Origin: CAYWRZ01 sp964460845
GTDB taxonomy: Bacteria; Bacteroidota; Bacteroidia; Flavobacteriales_D; UBA2798
NCBI GenBank assembly: GCA_964460845.1
Contig: CAYWRZ010000004.1
Coordinates: 62,001-126,000, forward strand
Direction of reading: 5' to 3'
Length of the DNA: 64,000 bases
Shown here: in pieces, positions 1 to 7,565 of the stretch
How positions within the stretch are numbered: position 1 is the stretch's first letter
Layout of the letters: each line of letters starts with the position of its first letter
Position numbers and translations under genes: made by a program
The notes under the pieces: generated by a model
Told to the model about the DNA's origin: nothing
Database searches by the model: none
The model's input: the letters and a program-made list of their open reading frames with translations, nothing else

Positions 1-1
1 A

Positions 2-424
2 ATGCGTTTGCTGGAGCTTTCTATCCGCAAAGACGGACTTACGATGCCTGTGGTGGTAGCGAATGAAAAAGGAAAGAAAAAACGTGTTATTGTCGATGGC
101 TTTCATCGTACGGCCGTGTGCAGGAGCACGCCCGAAATCAGGAAGAAGCTCCGGGGTTATCTGCCTGTTACACATCTTAACAAAACGCTTGAGCACCGAA
201 TTACCGCTACGGTTCGTCATAATATGGCGCGGGGCACGCATCAGGTAGAGCTCTCGGCGAGGTTGGTCACCTTTCTCAAACGAAACGACTGGAGCAATAT
301 CCGAATCGGGGAGGAGCTGGGCATGGATGCCGACGAAGTGCTGTGGCTCAGGCAGATTACCGGCCTGGCAGAAGCATTCAGGGATCAGGAGTTTTCCCGT
401 TCCTGGGAAGTGCGTGGAGAATGA
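2..424 (+). CDS. ParB/IbrB-like nuclease-fold protein, 5' end cut off by the window
   Basis: The 140 visible residues match the C-terminal part of ParB/Spo0J-like proteins of the IbrB type, named as co-activators of prophage gene expression. Diagnostic stretches are VDGFHR near residue 31, RHNMARGTHQVEL near residue 73 and a helix-turn-helix-like segment containing GMDADEVLWLRQITGLAE. The first ATG is at position 2, but family members continue upstream, so the true start is probably outside the window. In other genomes this family sits next to a PAPS-reductase-like IbrA; no such gene is visible here. There is no ParA, so a plasmid-partition role is not supported. The stop codon directly abuts the stop of the convergent gene. 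Confidence 0.7.
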   Translation: MRLLELSIRKDGLTMPVVVANEKGKKKRVIVDGFHRTAVCRSTPEIRKKLRGYLPVTHLNKTLEHRITATVRHNMARGTHQVELSARLVTFLKRNDWSNIRIGEELGMDADEVLWLRQITGLAEAFRDQEFSRSWEVRGE

Positions 425-1471
425 TCAGCGCTCGTCCTGGTAGTAAATCTTGTAAAATTTACGTCCGCCTTCGTCCACACCCTGCTCAATAAGATCCCGA
501 TCGCCGTGGATGTAGATGTGGAAATTCTTATCGAGCTTCAGCACGCTTTTGAAAATTTTAGCCTGTTTTTTTACGGCTTGTGTCGAAATTTCAAACTCGT
601 CGGTAAATCCGGTTTGGTTATTTTCACGGTAAGAGCCGTCGAAATCGCGAAAAGAGCGGATCAGGTCTTCTTGTACGAAAACTTCTTCTTCAAACTCTTT
701 TTTATCAAAAGTATCGTGCGTTTTGAAATAGGCTACTGAGCGGTTCAGCAGGTCGATTTGATCGGCTTTGCTCACTTCAAATTCTTCGGGAAGCTGTTCT
801 TTCACAAAACTTTTGGCGAAGCTCAGAAAATCGCGGGTTTGGTGATACGCATCGCGCGCAGGGCTGATCTGTAAAAACAGATCTTTCCAGTATTGCGCTT
901 CGGCCGAGCGATTGGCTTTATCTACCACGCACACGCGGTATCCCTCTTCGCGATCGAGGTTCAGGATGAGGCAGCCTTTGTCGAGCTTTTCTACGTTAAT
1001 ACCTTCGTCGTACCGCAGCGAAAATTCAGTAGCCAGTTGGTCGAGCTTCAAAAAAGGATGCCGGCTTTCCGATTTGAAAATGCCTATGGCTTCGGTAGTT
1101 TCCCCCTGAAGGCTGAGCTGCGAAAAATACACCACAAACAAATCTCCGGGTTTGATTTGCGGGTGCACGGCCACTTCGTAGAGCTGGCGGGCAATGTCGA
1201 TACTTATGGCATGAAGCTGATCGGGTGCATCGAACAGGGTTTCGGCAAAACGGAACAGCGGATTAAGCCTGTGATCGCCGTTAGAAAAAGTAAAGGTGTA
1301 ACGTTCTTCGCTCCGAAAAGCGTCAAGAAAATACCGGGCGAGCAGCTCGTTGAGCCGCGGATCGGAGAGATCGGCGGGCGAATCGGAAAGCCGAAGCGCT
1401 TCTTCCTGCGTGGCATTTCCTACGTGGTGAATGCTCATGGAGGCTATCTGGCATTGCGTGAAATCGGTCAT
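425..1471 (-). CDS. Nucleoid-associated protein, NdpA/YejK (NA37) family
   Basis: This 348-residue protein resembles the 37-kDa nucleoid-associated family. It has the usual N-terminal block (IHHVGN, then a mid-domain with HAISIDIARQLYEVAVHPQIKPGDL) and the central segment with SRHPFLKLD and GCLILN typical of the family. Length is close to the usual 330-350. Family members bind DNA and locate to the nucleoid; the exact role is unknown. It ends exactly where the ParB-like ORF ends (zero-base gap, convergent). It may belong with that gene to a mobile or accessory module, but that is inference. The start is the only suitable ATG, followed upstream by a 135-base divergent intergenic region. Confidence 0.75.
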   Translation of the reverse strand: MTDFTQCQIASMSIHHVGNATQEEALRLSDSPADLSDPRLNELLARYFLDAFRSEERYTFTFSNGDHRLNPLFRFAETLFDAPDQLHAISIDIARQLYEVAVHPQIKPGDLFVVYFSQLSLQGETTEAIGIFKSESRHPFLKLDQLATEFSLRYDEGINVEKLDKGCLILNLDREEGYRVCVVDKANRSAEAQYWKDLFLQISPARDAYHQTRDFLSFAKSFVKEQLPEEFEVSKADQIDLLNRSVAYFKTHDTFDKKEFEEEVFVQEDLIRSFRDFDGSYRENNQTGFTDEFEISTQAVKKQAKIFKSVLKLDKNFHIYIHGDRDLIEQGVDEGGRKFYKIYYQDER

Positions 1472-1563
1472 GGTACGGGCATTTTTCGACAGGTAAAAAT
1501 AATTCTTTCCGCTACCAAACCATAACGCAGCCCCTTTACTTTTTCTTAGATTTTACAGAACCT

Positions 1564-1571
1564 TATCTTTG
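1564..1571 (+). promoter_or_regulatory. Candidate -7 box (TATCTTTG) for the AraC-type gene
   Basis: TATCTTTG fits the Bacteroidota -7 element TAnnTTTG and lies 35 bases upstream of the ATG at 1607. No convincing TTG -33 box is visible at the expected spacing, so the call rests on the -7 element and location only. Confidence 0.35.
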
Positions 1572-1606
1572 TCCTATTCCTGCGGCAGGCAGCCGCGTTT
1601 TTACCT

Positions 1607-2374
1607 ATGAGCTACCGTGTCATTCCTCCCTGTGCAGCATTAAAATCTATCGTAAGCCATTTTTGGGAAGACGAATGGGAGGAACACACGCAAACGATAA
1701 GCTCGACCTATTACATGACGGCCAGCACCTTCACGGAGATGGCCTTTGCTTTTCAGGGATCTTCCGCTCATCCCGAGCTGCGGTTTTCTTCGATACAGGG
1801 GCATACTTCGCATTATGCGGAATTTCCAGCGGGCGGATTTTTTAAGCTTTTTGGCGTTTCCCTGTATTCGCATTCTGTTCCGGTCTTATTTCAGTTGCCG
1901 GCTTCCGAACTTTGCCATCGTTTTTTGCCTATCGACAGCCTTTGTGGAAATGCAGGCGATGGTCTTATCGAAAGAATAGCGTTGGCGGCATCTACTGCCG
2001 AAAGGGTGCAGGTGCTTACTTCGTTTTTTAAGGCACAACTGCTGCGGTCTTCGTCGTTGGATACCCGTATAGCCGGTGCGGTAAAGCACATAAGACAACA
2101 GCGGGGCAATGTGAACATTGCAGACCTGGCGGGTCAATGCGGTTTTTCGAAGAAACAATTCGAGCGGCGGTTTTTGGCTGGTTCCGGATTTAGTCCTAAG
2201 CTTTTTGCCCGTATAGTACGTTTTGAAAATGCGATGCGAAGTTACCCTGAATATCCTGATCTTACGTCGTTGGCGTATGCTTCAGGATACTACGATCAGG
2301 CACATTTTATACGTGATTTTAATGCGTTTTCGGGGTATAGTCCGGCTAAGTTTTTTGCGCTGAGCGGATATTGA
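1607..2374 (+). CDS. AraC-family transcriptional regulator
   Basis: A 255-residue protein with a C-terminal AraC double helix-turn-helix at about residues 150-250. Visible signatures are VNIADLAGQCGFSKKQFERRF for the first helix-turn-helix and ASGYYDQAHFIRDFNAFSGYSP for the second, the latter being close to the AraC family signature. The N-terminal half lacks a cupin-like sugar-binding pattern and resembles the uncharacterised effector domain common in Bacteroidota AraC proteins that start with a YRVIPP-like motif. No target is evident; the next gene (DinB, 150 bases downstream, same strand) is a possible target. Confidence 0.85.
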   Translation: MSYRVIPPCAALKSIVSHFWEDEWEEHTQTISSTYYMTASTFTEMAFAFQGSSAHPELRFSSIQGHTSHYAEFPAGGFFKLFGVSLYSHSVPVLFQLPASELCHRFLPIDSLCGNAGDGLIERIALAASTAERVQVLTSFFKAQLLRSSSLDTRIAGAVKHIRQQRGNVNIADLAGQCGFSKKQFERRFLAGSGFSPKLFARIVRFENAMRSYPEYPDLTSLAYASGYYDQAHFIRDFNAFSGYSPAKFFALSGY

Positions 2375-2524
2375 AAAATGTCTATTTTTTACAATTAAGG
2401 GTCGAAAGCAGATGGTAGTTTTGTGTGCGACTTTTGTCACCACCTCGTGAAGGCTTGTGGCGAAAAGCATTAATCCACCGCACAGCGACAATCTTAGTAT
2501 AGTTAACCTTTCACATTTGCACAA

Positions 2525-3049
2525 ATGGACAATCAAAAAATCACCGAGCTGATAGTTTCCCAATACAAAGCGGCCTTACAGATGCTTCGCCGGGTAATTG
2601 AACAAACGCCCGAGGCCGAATGGAACACTGCGGCCTATAAAAATCCCAATTGGCAACTGGCTTATCATATCGTATGGGGCGTAAAGTTTTACCTGGCTCC
2701 CAATGCGGAAAGTTACGCGCCCTGGCCGAATGCTCTCGAAGGTGCCGAAAGTCTTGGAGGAAGCGAAGACTGGGAAAACTCCGAAGTGCCGGTAGAAGGT
2801 TTTCACACGCGCGAAGAGCTGCTGGGTTTTATCGAAGAGTTGGAAAATCAGTTGCCGAAGGCCGTAGCGGCCCTGCCTTTTGAAGGGGAGTCGGGTTTTG
2901 AATGGTATCCGTATTCGCGCCTGGAGTTGCACATCAACAGTATTCGTCATATTCAGCACCATACTGCACAGCTCATCGAAAGGCTCAAAATACAAGGGAT
3001 CAGCGGATTTCCCTGGGCTGCCGATGGGAATCCTCCGCAGCAATGGTAA
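2525..3049 (+). CDS. DinB-family putative metal-dependent protein
   Basis: At 174 residues this has the size and pattern of the DinB/YfiT four-helix bundle. The three expected metal-binding histidines can be read: one in AYHIVW near residue 49 and two in IRHIQHH near residues 140-145. Family members include bacillithiol and mycothiol transferases and many proteins of unknown substrate. The C-terminal GFPWAADGNPPQQW tail is not diagnostic. It lies downstream of the AraC regulator in the same direction. Substrate cannot be assigned from sequence. Confidence 0.8.
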   Translation: MDNQKITELIVSQYKAALQMLRRVIEQTPEAEWNTAAYKNPNWQLAYHIVWGVKFYLAPNAESYAPWPNALEGAESLGGSEDWENSEVPVEGFHTREELLGFIEELENQLPKAVAALPFEGESGFEWYPYSRLELHINSIRHIQHHTAQLIERLKIQGISGFPWAADGNPPQQW

Positions 3050-3280
3050 GCGGGCGATGATTTTTATCCTGCCATCGTTGTGTTTTTCCCGGAATAGTTA
3101 TATCTTTCTTCCTCTTAATGAGGCAACTATCGGCTTTTCCGGTAGAATTAAACAGCCTGCTTTTGAATGAAAGGCAAGTTATATCCCGCTTTTCATCTTC
3201 TTACTTCCTGCTTTGTATAGTATTCCGAAAGGGAGGCATAAATCCGTTTCTGTCTCCTGTATGGGTATCGTATTCTGTAT

Positions 3281-3296
3281 AGCCTGTAAACAGGCT
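3281..3296. other. Perfect inverted repeat upstream of the 3329 ORF
   Basis: AGCCTGT-AA-ACAGGCT is a perfect 7-base inverted repeat 32 bases before the next start codon. It could be a repressor site or a small hairpin. The rest of the 279-base gap at 3050-3328 shows nothing else recognisable. Confidence 0.3.
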
Positions 3297-3328
3297 CTTT
3301 ATAGTGTGTTTTATTAAAATTTACTACC

Positions 3329-3769
3329 ATGTCGAACGAAAAAGCTACACAGGAACGTACTGCCGCAGCGCAGGTGCCTTCCCACGATTCTTTTACGCTG
3401 ATTTTGAACAGAACTATCAAAGGAGAACCCGTTATTCCCAATGCGCAATGTGATTTCTCGTACCAATGGGATTTTCAAACCAATATGGGACTGGCCTGTC
3501 TCGATGGGATGAACGGTAATAAGCTGAACATTACCTTATATCCGCTTGGGATTGGGGGACAGCTCGCTTTTATGTCGGATATGGAGCCCGTGCATGTGGT
3601 GATTAACGGACAACGTGTGGTGCTTTTCCGCGTGGGTTTGCAGATCAACCTGAGCAGCGGATCGCGATCGGCATTTATCATGTTTAACGAAGATGGGTCA
3701 TCCATTCAGGTTACGCCACATTTTGAGGAAAAAGAGCTCGCTTCTTTTGTGCCTGAAAAACTACCCTGA
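3329..3769 (+). CDS. Hypothetical protein, 146 residues
   Basis: I do not recognise this protein. It has no signal peptide and no membrane segment. The body from about residue 20 is rich in alternating hydrophobic and polar residues (FTLILNRTIKGEPVI, GNKLNITLYPLG, VHVVINGQRVVLFRVGLQINL), which suggests a small all-beta fold. The tail contains two short acidic clusters. It stands alone between DinB and MgtC with 279 bases upstream. Coding is supported by length, an ATG start and base composition like its neighbours. Confidence 0.6.
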   Translation: MSNEKATQERTAAAQVPSHDSFTLILNRTIKGEPVIPNAQCDFSYQWDFQTNMGLACLDGMNGNKLNITLYPLGIGGQLAFMSDMEPVHVVINGQRVVLFRVGLQINLSSGSRSAFIMFNEDGSSIQVTPHFEEKELASFVPEKLP

Positions 3770-3933
3770 AGTATTGTTTTTCTTTTTTTAGGCCTGCGGC
3801 CAGGGCGATATTGCTTTGGCCGTTTTTGGGTGTAAAATGGCGGAGGCGTTTCGAAAAGGGTCGTTTTCATTTTGCGAAGCGAATGCGTATATTTTCTATT
3901 CTAAAAAGCAGCTACACCTTCTCAAATTCAGGT

Positions 3934-4374
3934 ATGACTTACGAAACGTTTCTTTTACGATTAGCTGTTGCTTTTGCGGCAGGTTTTACTATCGGCTTTG
4001 AACGCCAATGGCGGCAGAAAGCCGCCGGTTTACGAACGAACACGCTTGCGGCAGTGGGATCGGCGCTGTTTGTGCTGCTTTCCTTCATGATTACCCGGCC
4101 TAATGAAGACGTAACCCGTATCGTGGCGCAGGTTGTAACCGGTATAGGCTTTATCGGAGCGGGGATTGTGTTTAAAGATCGACTCAATGTGCACGGACTT
4201 ACCACGGCGGTTACCGTGTGGTGCAGCTCGGCCATCGGTTGCCTGGCAGGGGCGGGTTTTATCGTGGAAGTAGCGATTGCTACGGGCTTTATCCTTTTGA
4301 TCAATTTCGGACTCAAGCCCATTGACAGATGGCTCAATGATCGAAAGCATGAAAAGGATCCTCCTTTGCGCTAA
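3934..4374 (+). CDS. MgtC/SapB-family membrane protein, short form
   Basis: An inner-membrane protein of 146 residues with about four hydrophobic segments. The MgtC/SapB signature is clear: GFTIGFERQWRQKAAGLRTNTLAAVGSALFV near residues 17-47, then GIGFIGAGIVFKDR and GLTTAVTVWCSSAIGCLAG. I chose the ATG at 3934 rather than an in-frame start at 3811 because homologues begin just before the first membrane helix and the extra 41 residues look non-coding. The soluble C-terminal ACT-like domain of MgtC proper is absent, as in SapB-type homologues. MgtC members affect magnesium adaptation and ATP synthase in pathogens; the role here is unknown. Confidence 0.85.
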   Translation: MTYETFLLRLAVAFAAGFTIGFERQWRQKAAGLRTNTLAAVGSALFVLLSFMITRPNEDVTRIVAQVVTGIGFIGAGIVFKDRLNVHGLTTAVTVWCSSAIGCLAGAGFIVEVAIATGFILLINFGLKPIDRWLNDRKHEKDPPLR

Positions 4375-4378
4375 TACT

Positions 4379-4771
4379 TTAGTTTCCGAAGCCGAAGAGT
4401 CTGCGTACCCGCGTGTCGCGCAGGCCGAGTCCTGCCCAAAGCAGAATGCCTAAATACACCGGAAACAGCGTATGACTGAACAGGGGGTTATCTACTCTTA
4501 GGTGTACGGCAACGGCTCCGCCGAGGTAAGCGGTGCTGAGCAGGGCACCCCATACTGCGGTGCGCGGAATGGCATAAAGCAGCGTGCAAACCAGCGAAAT
4601 CGTTCCCAACACAGGAATATGTTGTGCGGCAAAGCCCAGTTGGTTTACCGTGGTTTCATAGACTTCGGGCGAGTCGAAAAATTTGATCAGCGAATCGAAC
4701 AGCATAAAAAGAATCACAAGGCCGCTCAGGATCCAGCCTGTGCGCGATTGGGCGGTGGTAGCTTGTGTCAT
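4379..4771 (-). CDS. DoxX-like integral membrane protein
   Basis: A 130-residue protein with four predicted hydrophobic helices, including segments near residues 12-30, 52-68 and 76-92. SGLVILFMLFDSLIKFFDSPEVYETTVNQLGF and LCTLLYAIPRTAVWGALLSTAYLGGAVAVHLR match the DoxX-like family found beside SRPBCC and ArsR genes in Bacteroidota. It is the last gene of the ArsR operon, starting 33 bases after the DoxX gene ends. Family function is poorly defined; membrane redox or quinone roles have been suggested for DoxX proteins. Confidence 0.8.
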   Translation of the reverse strand: MTQATTAQSRTGWILSGLVILFMLFDSLIKFFDSPEVYETTVNQLGFAAQHIPVLGTISLVCTLLYAIPRTAVWGALLSTAYLGGAVAVHLRVDNPLFSHTLFPVYLGILLWAGLGLRDTRVRRLFGFGN

Positions 4772-4804
4772 AAACAGAGAATTAAGTGCGTTTTACTTTT
4801 AGCG

Positions 4805-5170
4805 CTATGATTTTTCTTTTTTGTGATAAAGGAAATAAGAGCTGAATATCAGACCGAGAATAATTACCGGGAAGATAAAATATTCGGGTGGAAATTTCAC
4901 TGCGATAAAGGAGTAGATTACCCCCACAAGATCGAATACCAGTCCGGCGTAGGCCCATTCTTTGAGCCTTGGAAATCCGGGTACAAGGAGAGCTATCAGC
5001 GCCAGGATGCGTGCCAGGCCCAAAAAAGGAGAGAGGTAAGCGGGGTAGCCGAGCGTAGCCATCAGTGCCAGCGAATCGGGATTACCCATAAGCTCCATAA
5101 CCGAGCCCATGCCCAAAGCGGGCACGAGCAGCAGCGTACAGAGCCAATAAAGAATACGAGTGCTTTTCAT
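4805..5170 (-). CDS. DoxX-family membrane protein
   Basis: A 121-residue membrane protein with four hydrophobic helices (about residues 7-25, 48-64, 72-92, 96-114). The pattern of a short loop with MELMGNPDSLALMATLGYPAYLSPFLGLARILALIALLVPGFPRLKEWAYAG is typical for DoxX-type proteins of this class. It starts 3 bases after the SRPBCC-VOC gene ends, so cotranslation is likely. A second, more distant DoxX-like gene follows. Substrate or partner cannot be read from sequence. Confidence 0.8.
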   Translation of the reverse strand: MKSTRILYWLCTLLLVPALGMGSVMELMGNPDSLALMATLGYPAYLSPFLGLARILALIALLVPGFPRLKEWAYAGLVFDLVGVIYSFIAVKFPPEYFIFPVIILGLIFSSYFLYHKKEKS

Positions 5171-5173
5171 ACC

Positions 5174-6139
5174 TCAGGCTTTAGGTTGGTGGTTGATCAT
5201 CCAGTTGATACCGTACCGATCGCTGAAGCTACCGAAATAAGCGCCCCAAAACATATCTTGTAGCGGCATGTGTATCGTTCCGCCTTCCGAAAGTGCATTA
5301 AAAATCCGTTCGGTTTCTTCGCGCGATTCGGGTTCGAGCTGGATGTGCATATTATTTCCGGGCTTTACCGTAAAGCCCATTTCTTTAGGCGCGTCGGTAC
5401 CCATCAGTACGTGTCCGCCGAGTAGTGGAAGTTCTACGTGCAGCACCATTTTTTTCACTTCTTCGGCGATGGCGGGCTGTGTAGGGTCGGCCGGAATTTC
5501 GCCAAAACGTTTGATGCCGTTAATAAACTCGGTGCCGAAAACCGATTTGTAAAAGAGAAAAGCCTCTTCGGTATTGCCCGGGAAATTGACGTAGGTACAG
5601 ACCCTTGCGTTGTTTGCAGTCTTGTTTTGCTTGCGCAGGTAAAATTGTGCCTGGATATATTGATCGAGGTTCTCCATTCCCATTGTGAAGCCTTCTTTGA
5701 AGCCCATTTGGATAATGGTTTCCAGATCCGACAGCTTGTCGAAACCGATTTCAATATTCACTACCGTGCTATCCTGCTGATCAGTGAAACGGTTTTTCCA
5801 CGAAGAGCGAGGCATTTCTTTGCTGAGATTGCCTTGTTCGTCGCAGAAAGCATCGATACCTGAGAAGCTTTTTTTCGGGTCGATAGTTTTATAGTCGAGC
5901 AGGCACCAGTGTTTTTCACCTTCGGGACCTGCCATAGCGTAGAGCCAGCGTCCGCCTTCGCGGAAATCCATCGACTTGGTTTCCGTTTTCCAGGGCTTGG
6001 GCGCCCACCACTGGTCGAGAATCTCGGCTTCGGTCCAGGCTGCCCATACCAGATCGAGCGGTGCATTAAACGAGCGTTCTACCTTGATTTTGTTATTTTC
6101 CTTATCGACAAGGAAATTGAAGAGAATAGTCTTATTCAT
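5174..6139 (-). CDS. SRPBCC (AHSA1-like) and VOC (PhnB-like) two-domain fusion protein
   Basis: A 321-residue protein made of two modules that are usually separate genes. Residues 1-165 are an AHSA1-type SRPBCC domain (VERSFNAPLDLVWAAWTEAEILDQWWAPKPW, then DFREGGRWLYAM and GFKEGFTMGMENLDQ). Residues 178-321 are a PhnB-type VOC/glyoxalase domain (CTYVNFPGNTEEAFLFYKSVFGTE, and FWGAYFGSFSDRYGINWMINHQ). SRPBCC domains bind hydrophobic ligands and VOC domains often bind metal and small electrophiles. The gene lies between ArsR (58-base gap) and DoxX (3-base gap). The reading frame is continuous through the linker, so the fusion is not a frameshift artefact visible here. Confidence 0.85.
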   Translation of the reverse strand: MNKTILFNFLVDKENNKIKVERSFNAPLDLVWAAWTEAEILDQWWAPKPWKTETKSMDFREGGRWLYAMAGPEGEKHWCLLDYKTIDPKKSFSGIDAFCDEQGNLSKEMPRSSWKNRFTDQQDSTVVNIEIGFDKLSDLETIIQMGFKEGFTMGMENLDQYIQAQFYLRKQNKTANNARVCTYVNFPGNTEEAFLFYKSVFGTEFINGIKRFGEIPADPTQPAIAEEVKKMVLHVELPLLGGHVLMGTDAPKEMGFTVKPGNNMHIQLEPESREETERIFNALSEGGTIHMPLQDMFWGAYFGSFSDRYGINWMINHQPKA

Positions 6140-6197
6140 AAGCGTTTTGTTTAAATAATGAATGAGCCGTTTGTAGTATTTCGGTCGGTGTCAAAAA

Positions 6198-6524
6198 TTA
6201 GCGCGATGGATTTTCTTTTTTCAGACGGTTTAATACTTCGTCGAGCGCGTCGAAACGATCTTCCCAGATTTTCCGGAACTGATCCAGCCATTTGTCGATC
6301 TCTTTCATTTTATTCAGCTCGAGATGGTAATAGATTTCGCGTCCCGATTGCTGCGGTTTGACCAGCTCACACTCGTTCAGAATTTGCAGGTGTTTGGAAA
6401 CGGCTTGTCGGCTTATGTCGAAATGATTGGCCAGCGCGTTTGGGGTCATGGCCTGCAAGGCGATAAGTCCGATAATGGCTCGTCTTGTGGGGTCGGCAAT
6501 GGCCTGAAATACGTCTCTACGCAT
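6198..6524 (-). CDS. ArsR-family winged-helix repressor
   Basis: A 108-residue ArsR/SmtB-type protein. The N-terminus RRDVFQAIADPTRRAIIGLI and the recognition helix region ANHFDISRQAVSKHLQILNECELV are classic. There is no CxC metal motif, so it belongs to the non-metal class common with AHSA1 domain genes. The C-terminal helix with KWLDQFRKIWEDRFDALDEVLNRLKK matches that class. The start codon lies 2 bases after the stop of a truncated upstream ORF, so translation is probably coupled. It likely represses its own operon through the repeats at 6718-6751. Confidence 0.9.
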   Translation of the reverse strand: MRRDVFQAIADPTRRAIIGLIALQAMTPNALANHFDISRQAVSKHLQILNECELVKPQQSGREIYYHLELNKMKEIDKWLDQFRKIWEDRFDALDEVLNRLKKENPSR

Positions 6525-6526
6525 AC

Positions 6527-6688
6527 TTATGCGGGTTTATAGGTGATACCATCAACCGACTGGAGCAGTTTGCGTACATAGTCGTTAAGATCCTCAGACC
6601 AGGGGAGAGTCATCCAGTCCATTTCTCCTCCGCGACCGGCGATGTATCCGTCTAAGCGGAGTTGTACCTGTAGTTTGAGCTTTCTCAT
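6527..6688 (-). pseudogene. Truncated RibD-C/dihydrofolate-reductase-like leader ORF
   Basis: Reading the minus strand from the ATG at 6688 gives 53 residues beginning MRKLKLQVQLRLDGYIAG and continuing GGEMDWMTLPWSEDLNDYV. This is the start of the RibD C-terminal/dihydrofolate reductase-like family, whose members run to about 170-190 residues. Here the frame passes VDGITYKPA and stops at 6527, just where the conserved core should begin. The stop is 2 bases before the ArsR start codon. It is the first ORF after the operon promoter. It may be a gene remnant kept as a translated leader, or simply a deletion scar. The ORF is too short to have been called as a normal gene. Confidence 0.75.
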
Positions 6689-6717
6689 ACCTGCGAAAAA
6701 TCAAGTTTCGAAACCAA

Positions 6718-6751
6718 TCGGTTGCAAATATATATGCAAATATTCGGTTGC
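6718..6751 (-). promoter_or_regulatory. Candidate ArsR operator: two direct GCAACCGA repeats
   Basis: On the minus strand GCAACCGA occurs at 6751-6744 and again at 6725-6718, 26 bases apart, or about 2.5 helix turns. One copy lies inside the promoter spacer and the other begins at the last base of the -7 box. A second repeat, ATATTTGCA, is also present twice between them. Placement on the promoter of an ArsR operon suggests a repressor site. Confidence 0.5.
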
Positions 6752-6756
6752 GCAAA
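6725..6756 (-). promoter_or_regulatory. Promoter of the ArsR operon (TTTG, 20-base spacer, TATATTTG)
   Basis: The minus strand reads TTTG at 6756-6753, a 20-base spacer, then TATATTTG at 6732-6725. This matches the Bacteroidota sigma-A consensus (TTG/TTTG at -33 and TAnnTTTG at -7). Transcription would start near 6720, giving an untranslated leader of about 30 bases before the ATG at 6688. Confidence 0.6.
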
Positions 6757-6872
6757 ATTATGGGCCGTAAAATCTCTATTGCACTGGTATTCAGTGAAAA
6801 TAATTTTTCTTTTTAGCGATGCGTTTGGGGCAGGAGAATGGGGGAGAGCAAGTGTACGGGTAAGATAGCGGC

Positions 6873-7430
6873 TTATTTTTCTACGATTGCCGCGATTTTT
6901 TCTACCGTATTCCAGTTGCGGGTGGTAATTTCTTTGCCGAACATTTTTTCGAGCGAATCCATTCCTTTTACCGTTTTGGTGACGGCGAGATCGAGTACGC
7001 TGAAAATAGTGCGGTGTTGAATGTGAAGAATGCGAAAAGTTTGGTCGTCCGATGTCCAGGGCAGCTTCAGCTTTTGGGTGGGTTCTTGTTTGAGGAAAGA
7101 CACGTAGAGGCGTATATCGGGCGTGATCTGTATCTTTTTAAACGGCTGCATTTTGAGCATTTCCGAAAAATCGGTACCTGTTCTTATCAGTACCGGCACC
7201 GTGAATCCGAAGGTTTTTTGGAGTTGGGCAGCCAGTCTTGTTTCCATTGCCGGAATAGCCTCGGCATTTGCTTCGAAAATCACGTTGCCCGAATTGAGCA
7301 GCGTGACGGGGTTTTCGAATCCGAGCTTGCTCATTTCTTTTTTGAGGTCGGCCATAGGCAGCTTATGGTGCCCGCCTACGTTGATACCGCGCAGCAGAGC
7401 GACGTATTTCAGGGGCGTAATTTTTTTCAT
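6873..7430 (-). CDS. DUF1697-family protein
   Basis: A 185-residue soluble protein with the family opening YVALLRGINVGGHHKLPMADLK, then LLNSGNVIFEA and the C-terminal LDLAVTKTVKGMDSLEKMFGKEITTRNWNTVEKIA. Length is normal for DUF1697 (170-190). Function of the family is unknown. It is monocistronic, with a 184-base gap to the ArsR promoter on one side and 135 bases to the next orphan gene on the other. The start ATG at 7430 fits the conserved N-terminus. Confidence 0.9.
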   Translation of the reverse strand: MKKITPLKYVALLRGINVGGHHKLPMADLKKEMSKLGFENPVTLLNSGNVIFEANAEAIPAMETRLAAQLQKTFGFTVPVLIRTGTDFSEMLKMQPFKKIQITPDIRLYVSFLKQEPTQKLKLPWTSDDQTFRILHIQHRTIFSVLDLAVTKTVKGMDSLEKMFGKEITTRNWNTVEKIAAIVEK

Positions 7431-7565
7431 ACTTTGGGAAGACGCGGTGTTGGTGTTTTTGGGCTGGACCAGTATTGTAAATGACGTACCGTTTTTATGA
7501 AAGCAAAGCGTTTGTGCTGAAGAGGGGAATTTGATTCAATTTTTGATAGCGAACGTATGGGTTGA

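Noticed and set aside
2..424. Plasmid partition locus
   Set aside because: No ParA and no origin; the ParB-like part matches the IbrB group.
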